Positions 56,571 to 64,000 of a stretch of 64,000 nucleotides of DNA are shown one piece after another. Source of the DNA: Erythroxylum novogranatense (taxonomy: Eukaryota; Streptophyta; Magnoliopsida; Malpighiales; Erythroxylaceae). The notes beneath the pieces were generated by a model, which saw only the letters and a list, made by a program, of their open reading frames with translations, ran no database searches and was not told the DNA's origin. Both the position numbers and the translations under genes were made by a program. The DNA is taken from assembly GCA_029891385.1 (NCBI GenBank), contig CM057224.1, forward strand, positions 7,936,001 through 8,000,000. Reading direction: 5' to 3'. The stretch's first letter is position 1; the number at the start of each line of letters is the position of its first letter.

Positions 56571-58503
56571 TGTAAGTGTAAGTTGACTTACACGCATTCG
56601 AAGACCGATAAGTCAACATGTACATGGGGTGAGTTGACTTATGCAAGGATCGAGCGTTTAAATTGTGCCCTAAAGGCAATCCCTTTAAGCTGCTTTTGTT
56701 CAAAGTCGATCTGAGACTTTATGAATAAATAAAGAAAGGCATATTTCATTAATTTGATATTCATGAACATTGTTTATGAATTGATATGGATCTTTAATCG
56801 AATTAATGAAGTCCATGATATTTGACATAGCATGAAGGAAATTATGATGCGATCATACTATTGAGATTCCTATCATGTGCAATTATGTCATTATCTAAAT
56901 TATCCTAGTCATAGGATTAATGAGACTGGACATCATTAATCCGGATAGACTAACACATGTCATATTCCTTGATTGGATCAGCGGTGGATCTCGAAGCTGT
57001 AAATATGAGATATTTTAGAATTGACATGTGGATGCTTACTAGCGGTAGTAAGTACATTGGATGACTGTCATGAGATCATCACATGGATATCTTATTCTAA
57101 TGTCAGTGATAATCTCATCATAGCAATGGTGCAAGTATCCTTAGACTTGAGGTACTCGAGGATATCTTGAATCTTGATCCGTGCTTTGACTCCATTTCTT
57201 GTTGCCTTCGGAGGTAACTCATAGGGTGGTGCTTGGAGTGCAGTTTGAGGTATTCAAGGTAATTGAGTAGCCAATAAAGGATTCACCACTTCTGGAATAA
57301 CTGAAGAGATACCCATGGCCTCTTGTAAGGATCATTACTTGAAAGTCTTTGGCCAAAGCAGGTATGTCATGAAGATTGTCTTCAGGGACATATATAGTCA
57401 TGGATCCTGGACAGGAACTAAAATCACTTGGGCTAGACTTAGTCTAGTGAGAGTTGACACATTGCCCATACTCATAACCAAGTGGGGTATAGGATGGTGA
57501 AAGGACGAATTGCACCAGAATGGACTATGGAAGGGTTCGTGATCCGGTTCGTGATGAATACATCAAACCGATTACTTTCCGATCAATTGGGGGTCATGAT
57601 GTGTTCTAGATACCGCTCATGACTTGCTTAGATTAATTGTTAATCTAAGTGGCCAACATAACCGGAGCCTAAAGGGTCACACGATAAGAGTGTCTCGGAG
57701 AATCAGTAAAATAGTAATTGGACGAGTTCCAATTATGGAAGCATTAGGATTAAATGGATCCCAATGAGATTGGGATATGTCTCGATGAGATCGCGACATC
57801 AATATTGCTAAGAAAGGTTTAGGTTTGTTTGACATCGGGGCCCCGATGGCCGTAGGACCCAGCCCAGTTGGATGGACCTTAGCAATTATTTATATCATTA
57901 ATTAATTAAGTAATTAATTAATTAATTATATAAATTAAAGCCTTGTACACGTTGGTTTTGGGAGAAGAGAAAGAAATAATGCTTTGAAAGTCAAAGCTTC
58001 ATTTCTTTATTACATAAATGCCTTAAATGGTGTGCCATCAAGATGGAAGCATTTAATTGGTGTTTTAAATGTTAAAGACACCATATATATGTTGATTTTC
58101 GTGGATGGCAATATGATGGTTCGGATGGTTTGTAAAATGAGAGAGAAGAGCTTAATTGTTAAGCTTAAAAGATGAAAGGTATTTCATGTTTCTTTCTTTC
58201 TCAAGGCCATCAACGATTCTTCTCTTCTCCAAGCTCATGGTCCAACGTTCTCCTTAAGCTCTCCAGATGAGGTAGGCTCTAGCAGGCTTTAATCTGTTCT
58301 AACTATTCCCGGGTCAAAGGGGTTTGACTCGGTTAGGTTCTTTGATCTCTGCGTGGATCACCTTTAGAGATAGTCTCTTTTGGCTATTAGGTTGATGTCT
58401 TCATACCGATACCTGGATCCTGGCGTTCGGGAAAGTCCCGGGAACAAAAAATTTTTGTTTTCCGCTGCCGTACATATGATGTACCACCCGGGATTTTCCT
58501 ACA
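56571..58503 (+). repeat. C1 3' LTR, 1933 bp
   Basis: Matches 48973-50898. Differences cluster in words such as GCTGCTTTTG/GCGTTTTG and TTCTGGAATAACTG/TACGGAATAATG. It is followed by the CTGCA target duplication. Confidence 0.94.
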
Positions 58504-58804
58504 CTGCAAACATACTCCCGTTTTACTAACGGGGTACTCTTCAATTCCTGAAAAATAGATGCAATGTTGGGTGAGTTTGCGAACTCAATGAGAAACCATC
58601 ATCGATGGTTCACCCAACTCATGCATTCACAATCATATACATATAATACACAGTAGCATTTACAGTAATATCACATGCAATTTTCTTATTCACATCTCTC
58701 AGTCATTTGCAGTCAATTTACATTTTCAGTCAGTCATACACATATGCAATGCACATGTGACCCTTTTATTTTCTTTTCGTTGTTGTGACCGTGCGCCTGA
58801 AATC

Positions 58805-59010
58805 ATTTACGTTGAGCCAGTGGCTCTGAAATCGTTGGGCATGATATGCCCTGCGGTGAGCCTGAGGCTCTATCAATCGTTGGACCTGAGGTCCTGTGCA
58901 TTGAGCTTAAAGCTCTCATATACGTTGGGCGTGATCTGCCCTGATAAGCCCAGTGACGGGCACAGTGCATTGAGCCTGTGGCTCTGCATACGTTGGTACC
59001 ACCGGTCACA
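58805..59010 (-). repeat. Hairpin array, L3 LTR (nine units, period about 22.6 bp)
   Basis: Units begin near 58811, 58834, 58856, 58879, 58900, 58924, 58947, 58969 and 58992. Stems: GAGCC/GGCTC, GGGCAT/ATGCCC, GAGCC/GGCTC, GGACC/GGTCC, GAGCT/AGCTC, GGGC/GCCC, GCCC/GGGC, GAGCC/GGCTC, and a last imperfect GGTACC unit. Linkers are TCGTTG or GCATTG. Stem sequence changes between neighbours while pairing is kept. Confidence 0.85.
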
Positions 59011-59884
59011 ACTACCATTATCTGATCATTCAGTGATGCATGAATGCATGTGTCACTTCCCAATTTCAGTCATTTACGCCCAATCATTTTCGCTAATGCA
59101 TTTACAATTTAATTCATTCATGCATTCATACATATTTACTCATCTTTGCACTTCAATATCATAATCAAATATTTGAACACCCATGGTCCAAATCAATCAA
59201 ATCAATCACACATCTATCCATCCGCTTCCTCATGGCAATCAATGCATATAATTAATAAACACATAAAATTTGAGAAACCAACTAGGTTATTTCACCGCAC
59301 TTCCGAAGCTACTGCTTTGAAGTCCCAATCTCGTCTGTGGAATTTCGATCCATGAACCTCTATATCAAATCAAATAAATCACACATTACTAATCATGCCA
59401 AATTCAATAATCAATAGCAATTTTGATAAATACTATACATGTTATGACTTTCCCGATTCAATTCCCGAATTTCTCAATTGGATCACTCTCACTCTAGTCC
59501 ATAACAATTCCAGATCCCATTTATCAATTTACAAATTTCCATACTCTAAGATCACATTTCAATTAGAATCACAATCACTAATCGTTTACCACTCAATTCC
59601 AATAATCATATAATTACATTCCGAATTTCCATTCTTATCCATTCAATATTCTTAGTCTCCAAATTCCAATTAATCATTTAGAAACCAATGCATTTGAAGT
59701 CAATCCTCAAGCTCATTACTTGTAAAAATCATCTCATAATCACTTAATTTCATTTCTTCTAATTTGCAATTCCTAGTCTCAAAAATTCAATTTACTAAAC
59801 ACCTATTAATCACTAACCAATCCCAATTTAACCTCAAAATTCTCAAATTTCCAAATAACTTAACCAATTCACTTTTTGGAAAAC

Positions 59885-60150
59885 ACTCATCCTCGCCGCG
59901 GCGTCAGGCCCCTCGCTGCGGCGAGCCTCTTTTCTTTCGTCATGACGATGCGTCTCGTCGATCGCGGCAAGACCGCTCTTCGTGCTTCGCGACGCGCGAG
60001 GAGACGACCTGCTTGTGGCGCACCCAACTCCTCGCCGCGGCGTGCACCTACATCCAGTTCGTCGCGGCGTACTAATTATAAAAATCAATTATTCGTCGCG
60101 ACGTGTGAGTTAAAGGGGCTCGCCGCGGCGTGTTCATCACACGTCGCGAC
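59885..60150 (-). repeat. CGTCGCGACG palindrome island, L3 LTR
   Basis: Cores CGCCGCGGCG, CGCTGCGGCG, CGTCATGACG, CGCCGCGGCG, CGTCGCGGCG, CGTCGCGACG, CGCCGCGGCG and CGTCGCGACG within 265 bp. It corresponds in LTR position to the L2 island at 33755-33965. Confidence 0.85.
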
Positions 60151-61132
60151 GTGCGAACCTAGAAACTCGTCCGAAACCCAGAAATTCATCTGATTTTTCT
60201 GATCTAACTCATTCAAATCCATTCTAAACACTCTCAATCAGTTTTAAACCTTAAACTCGACTTATTCCTAACCTCAGATCATCATTTAAACCATCTTTTA
60301 TCAAAAACCCAAATCAAAACCAACGAAAACCCTATCATCGCAACTTTCCAAATTTCTAACCAATTTCTTACTCAAATCAATGATCAAATGAAACGATTTA
60401 AGGCATAAATACATAGAAACTTACTTGATTCAAGCTAGCAACCTTCGAAAATCTTCCAAAAACTCCAAATCGCAAGATGCTCACCCAAGACCATCGATGA
60501 TGAAACAAACGTTTAAACTTATATATATATATGAGCTTTAAAGGCTTGTTTGGCAATTTAGTTGCCACAAGTCCAAACTTAGAGTCTATCAGTCTAATTC
60601 TTATTCTATTTTTCTCCCAATTTTGCAATAACCATAACTAATAAATCCTGAAATTATAATCCCAATTGTTTCATAACAATTTCCAATCAATCTCGGACCC
60701 GAAATCTAATTAATCAGTCACTGAGCAAATTTTCTGGTTCGGATCCATTACTCTAAAAATCCCAGAAAAGTTTCCATAAATTCACAAAATTAGAAAATAC
60801 CCATTCCTATACTCATATTCCACTTTCCATTCCTCTAAATTCCATTTCATTCCAATTCCATATTCAAAACCTAATTTATACACTTATTACTAAATTTCCA
60901 ATTTTCACAACCAATTCTCATCTGTACAATTATAACCAATTTCCGATACACAATCAATTCGGGAATTGTCATACATGTATGTACATATATATATATACTT
61001 GTGCAGTCAATAATCTGTTACCGATATCTATAAAAACAATAATGCATGCACAATGTCACATTTGCCTATACCCAATTCTAACCCGATCCAAATTACTGAC
61101 ATACCCGTCACTCCGGTAACGGGATGTTACAA

Positions 61133-62206
61133 TTCTCCCCTCCTTATAAAAATTTCGTCCTCAAAATTTCATGTACGATTTGTCAAGATGATAGGGGAGT
61201 CTTTACGATCATTGATTCTCTGATTTCCACTTATTTCCCTATACACATACGCATAATTTCTGCCAAATCTTTCTTAACTCTACATTGCCTTTTACTCACA
61301 ATTCATCACTTCCAATATTGATAACACATGTTTCGGTTCCTAACAATATTTTCTAATTCAGTCTTTGTAACACTTTGGATCCGAATCATCTTTTAGGATT
61401 TTAGACGAACTTGCCAAATTTAATCACACTACAATCACTTACCTCTTTTTCCTTTCTCAAACTTTATACTATTTTAACGATTTCTTTTCGATTACTCATA
61501 ATTCTTTATATCCACCACCAATAATATGCATATCCGATCATATCAATATTTCCTATTTCTGTATATATAGTACTTTACGAACCCATTTCATCTTTTAGGT
61601 TGCTACTGACTTGCCAATCCATAAATCGATTCACAACACGGTCACATCAAGGCCACTAATAACGAATTTAATTTCCCTTTTTTCTATGATATCAATCAAT
61701 ACATAGATTGGCCGAGGTGACACATTTAGAAATATATCATGTATCACTTATCATATTGCATCTCTCCAATGCCAATTACTAATCTCGTAAGGTTTCAATA
61801 ATCTCGATAATCATCGATCTGATTCATTCTCATCAATTTGAATTTTGTTATCACCAATTTAACAATCTATATTTTTACAATCACTCTGATCCATACATCA
61901 ATCTCATAACTGTATGGATTCTAGCAACATATTAGTTTCACATTTAACATCAGCAATCAGTCCTGTAGGTCAGACCTACACTCAATGTCACACTCTACTT
62001 CCTATTACTCTTCTAATACCCTCTTATTATTATTCCTTGAATTTTTTTCACTAACGGTTCCCTTAATGAATTTTACTCATACTTCTTAATCCATTCACAT
62101 TACTCATTTTCTTTATAGCTAAACTATTCACAATTTCTCAATACGGTCTACTATTCAAGATTCTCAATTCGGATTTTTGCCATGCTTTCAATACACACCT
62201 GCACAT
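61133..62206 (-). other. L3 internal domain, truncated by C2
   Basis: Begins ATTCTCCCCTCCTTATAAAA and ATTTCGTCCTCAAAATTTC like L2. Non-coding. A segment with TCCGAATCATCTTTTAGG near 61380 recurs as CCATTTCATCTTTTAGG near 61582, each followed by CTTGCCAA, so about 200 bp appears duplicated relative to L2. It stops at 62206. Confidence 0.75.
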
Positions 62207-63330
62207 TGAAGTAAATCACACGTTAATATATTGAGTAATAATATGATCAAGATACACAAGAAAGGGGGGGTTGAATTGTGATAAACTTTTCGTTAATCCC
62301 TTCAATAACAATTTCTTGTTCTTTCAGAAAACTTATCTTAAATCAATTTTGACTAGTTTGAAAACCTTTGATAATAATGAGAACTACGATTTAAGTAAAG
62401 TAAGAGTTAGAGAGAGAAACACGACAATTTATCCTGGTTCACCCTAAACCTTGGGCTACGCCCATCCTCGATATCCTTCCGAGATTTCACTATCTCGAGC
62501 TGTTTACAAGTATTCTTTGACTGAGCCTCTTGGTCTCTTAACAACAAGTATTCTTTTACTCTTAGCCTCTGCAAGCTACCTGTAACACTTTTCAAAATGA
62601 AAACTAATAAAGAGCTTTTTACAAAAGAGTTGCTCTTAATAATGTACACTCAAAAATAGTTCACAATTTTTCTCGATAGTCGGATGTTTGAATACTCGAG
62701 TTTCATTCACTTTTTTCAAAAGTCGTTTTACTTCAATCTTGACTCTTATTTATAATCGGGTCTTCAACTGTTTCTTGAATATCTCGCTTGAATCTTTAAA
62801 GAAGCGGTTATTCAGCTTTAACTCAGAATCGCCTTTAAAGCGATGTTTCTTTCTTACATCGATTCTTGTATAATCGCTTTTTTCTTCGTAAAGCTTACGC
62901 CTGATTTTTGTATCGTTCGCTTTCTCTTCGTAAAGCTTCCGTCGATTTTTGTATCGCCTACTTTTCTCTTAGTAAAGCTTAAAATCGATTTTTGTTCCGT
63001 CGATATTCTTTCGTCTGCTTTTCCATACCTTTTCTTCCTTCGCTTTTCTTCCGTCTATTATTCTTCCGTCTCATTATTCTTCCTTCGCTTTTCCTTCCTT
63101 CGCTTTTCTTCCGCTCATTATTCTTCCTTCGCTTTTCCTTCATACATTATTCTTCCGTCATTATTCTTCCGCTCGCTTTTCCTTCCTTCGCATTTTTCTT
63201 CCGTCGCTTTTCTTCCTACGCTTTTCTTCTTACGCTTTTCTTCTTATGCATCCATCTACTTTTCATTTGTATATTTCTCTTTGTTTATTATCAAAATTAT
63301 TTAATACGTGAAGTCTGGTTTGACTTAACA
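62207..63330 (-). repeat. C2 3' LTR, 1.1 kb (minus strand)
   Basis: Minus strand starts TGTTAAGTCAAACC at 63330 directly after a purine tract, and ends at TTTACTTCA (62207). It contains GGGGGGGTTGAATTGTG (62264-62280) and tandem repeats. Only one LTR lies in the window, so the boundaries rest on the PPT, the TG/CA ends and the break in L3 homology. Confidence 0.65.
62865..63255 (-). repeat. TC-rich tandem repeats in the C2 LTR
   Basis: Two blocks: three about 55-60 bp units (TCTTCGTAAAGCTT then GATTTTTGTATCG) at 62870-62995, and about twenty short units of TTCTTCCGTCGCTTTTC and CATTATTCTTCCG type at 63005-63245. The long frames here (62843-63405) only translate the repeat. Confidence 0.85.
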
Positions 63331-63345
63331 TTCTCCCCTTTTGAT
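63331..63345 (-). other. Polypurine tract of C2
   Basis: Minus strand ATCATCAAAAGGGGAGAA just before TGTTAAGTC; copia elements often read CATCAAAAAGGGGGAGA here. Confidence 0.7.
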
Positions 63346-63607
63346 GATAACAAATACTGTGAATTAGAGAAATATGAAAGTATCAATTATCTGATATTGA
63401 GATAAAAATAACTTCGCTTTATCCTTCCAAATTGATTTCTTCCTTCTCCTTCTCCCCTATTTGTTATTGATCAAAAAAATTATTTCCCAATCTGCTTCAC
63501 CAACTTTTTCAGCATCTTCTTAATCTTCTTCATATCCTTATCAAGGTTCGAACATGCTTCTTTAAAGTCGATGATTAATCTGCAATGAGGATTACATCTC
63601 AAAGAAC
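63346..63607 (-). other. C2 3' untranslated region
   Basis: AT-rich, no ORF. A/G-rich on the minus strand. Nothing else seen. Confidence 0.5.
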
Positions 63608-63979
63608 TTACTTTTCAACGATAGCCCTTTGTTGTTGTATAAGCTTCCTTGTTAAAGACATTTGTTTCAATGATTTGTAGAGAGGTGGAGGAACAAATAC
63701 TGACTTGTTCATGAATATCAAGATCATAGGAATCATGTATCGTTGATAAGTGCTTAGAACCATGGCATAGCTTCTGAATTGAGGTGATCTCCCACAGAGG
63801 TCGATTTCGCGAGAATGTTCGTAAAATAGTATAACAACATTACGAGTTGCCAATCGTAATGTAACAATACCGACCTTTTCGATAGTGGATCCTCTGCTTG
63901 TAGCCTTAGTTAGGCTTGGTCTGGATCTTGATATACGCAGATAGAATTTCCACCCTTTTCTCTTCACATGCTTCATCAA
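63608..63979 (-). CDS. Unrecognised ORF at the 3' end of C2 (123 codons)
   Basis: The longest open frame in this end of the window, about 280 bp upstream of the C2 3' LTR on the same strand. It has a basic N-terminus (MMKHVKRKGWKF), a hydrophobic middle and a glutamine/basic C-terminus. I recognise no retroviral or host domain; it could be a 3' accessory ORF of C2 or a chance frame. No start context or homologue is available here. The frame could extend beyond 63979 into unseen sequence if an upstream start exists. Confidence 0.3.
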   Translation of the reverse strand: MMKHVKRKGWKFYLRISRSRPSLTKATSRGSTIEKVGIVTLRLATRNVVILFYEHSREIDLCGRSPQFRSYAMVLSTYQRYMIPMILIFMNKSVFVPPPLYKSLKQMSLTRKLIQQQRAIVEK

Positions 63980-64000
63980 TCAATTTTATCGCCTCTTGAT

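Larger units (their letters stand above)
48973..58503 (+). mobile_element. C1: complete, decayed Ty1-copia element, 9.5 kb
   Basis: Two LTRs (48973-50898, 56571-58503), initiator tRNA-Met PBS, gag, zinc knuckle, integrase, reverse transcriptase and RNase H in copia order, PPT, and a CTGCA target duplication (48968-48972 and 58504-58508). The LTRs are nearly identical outside CTG/CAG-type words, so the insertion is young, yet the polyprotein is broken by dozens of stops and frameshifts. That mismatch is notable. Confidence 0.93.
58504..61132 (-). repeat. L3 LTR, 5' part
   Basis: Continues the L3 LTR after C1 and ends at 61132 (minus strand TGTAACATCCCGTTACCGG). It contains the clearest hairpin array (58805-59010) and a CGTCGCGACG island (59885-60150). 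ORFs at 59764-60193 are translations of the island. Confidence 0.88.
48550..62206 (-). mobile_element. L3: LARD-like element, LTR split by copia C1
   Basis: Minus-strand LTR in two parts (61132-58509 and 48972-48550, about 3.05 kb without C1), then internal DNA (61133-62206) matching L2, interrupted at 62207 by C2. It inserted into the LINE. The LTR end TGTAGCACCCCACTCCCG (plus) and start TGTAACATCCCGTTACC (minus) match L2. Confidence 0.85.

Noticed and set aside
62264..62290. Endogenous pararetrovirus signal (G-run then TTGAATTG)
   Set aside because: No movement protein, coat protein or reverse transcriptase nearby; the context is an LTR.
62843..63405. Long hydrophobic ORFs, possible membrane protein
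   Set aside because: They only translate the TC-rich tandem repeat of the C2 LTR; overlapping frames are equally open.

Overview
This is plant nuclear DNA, almost certainly from a dicot and from gene-poor, probably pericentromeric heterochromatin. I see no host gene, rRNA or tRNA gene. The whole 64 kb can be read as retrotransposons nested in retrotransposons. The plant assignment rests on primer-binding sites matching plant tRNA-Asp and initiator tRNA-Met, Athila/Tat-type gag and protease, a Tekay/Del-like Ty3-gypsy pol, a Ty1-copia polyprotein with a YVDD box, and a plant L1-type LINE endonuclease.

Layout, left to right. 1-6250: E1, a minus-strand Athila-like element running off the left edge, inserted in the gag of E2 (6251-9245, same family, same strand). 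9246-11223 and 11224-14384: two LTR fragments of opposite orientation. 14385-32111: T1, an old plus-strand gypsy element whose protease is split by a 4.2 kb LTR-only insertion, S1 (14599-30910, target duplication TTTGT). S1 is itself split by L1 (15197-27344, target duplication AATCA), a non-coding element with 4.4 kb LTRs and a 3.3 kb internal domain, the layout of a LARD (large retrotransposon derivative). 32112-38772: L2, a second LARD-like element on the minus strand, cut at its 5' LTR by E3. 38773-47899: E3, a plus-strand Athila-like element with LTR, PBS, gag, protease, no reverse transcriptase or integrase, then an ORF of the 'putative plant transposon protein' family. 47900-48549: a LINE fragment. 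48550-62206: L3, a third LARD-like copy, whose LTR is split by C1 (48973-58503, target duplication CTGCA), a complete but decayed Ty1-copia element. 62207-64000: the 3' LTR and 3' end of another minus-strand element, C2.

The most unusual signal is a recurring architecture rather than a gene. Unrelated element families carry arrays of short palindromes spaced about 21-27 bp apart in their LTRs or leaders: CGTCGCGACG-type cores in the Athila-like and LARD families, AAGTCGACTT in C1 at an exact 21 bp period for six units, and in the LARD LTRs a roughly 22.6 bp array of small hairpins whose stems differ from unit to unit but stay self-complementary. In the Athila-like LTRs the array lies about 60-90 bp upstream of a TATA box, as an enhancer would.

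Second, E1 and E3 are diverged copies that share one pol-less organisation, which suggests a propagating non-autonomous lineage. Third, LTR pairs differ mainly by indels and CTG/CAG-to-TCG/CGA swaps. This looks more like base-calling error at methylated CHG sites than mutation, so some of the frameshifts reported here may not be real.

The elements do not work together as a pathway. Non-autonomous E and L elements would need reverse transcriptase and integrase from autonomous relatives elsewhere in the genome.
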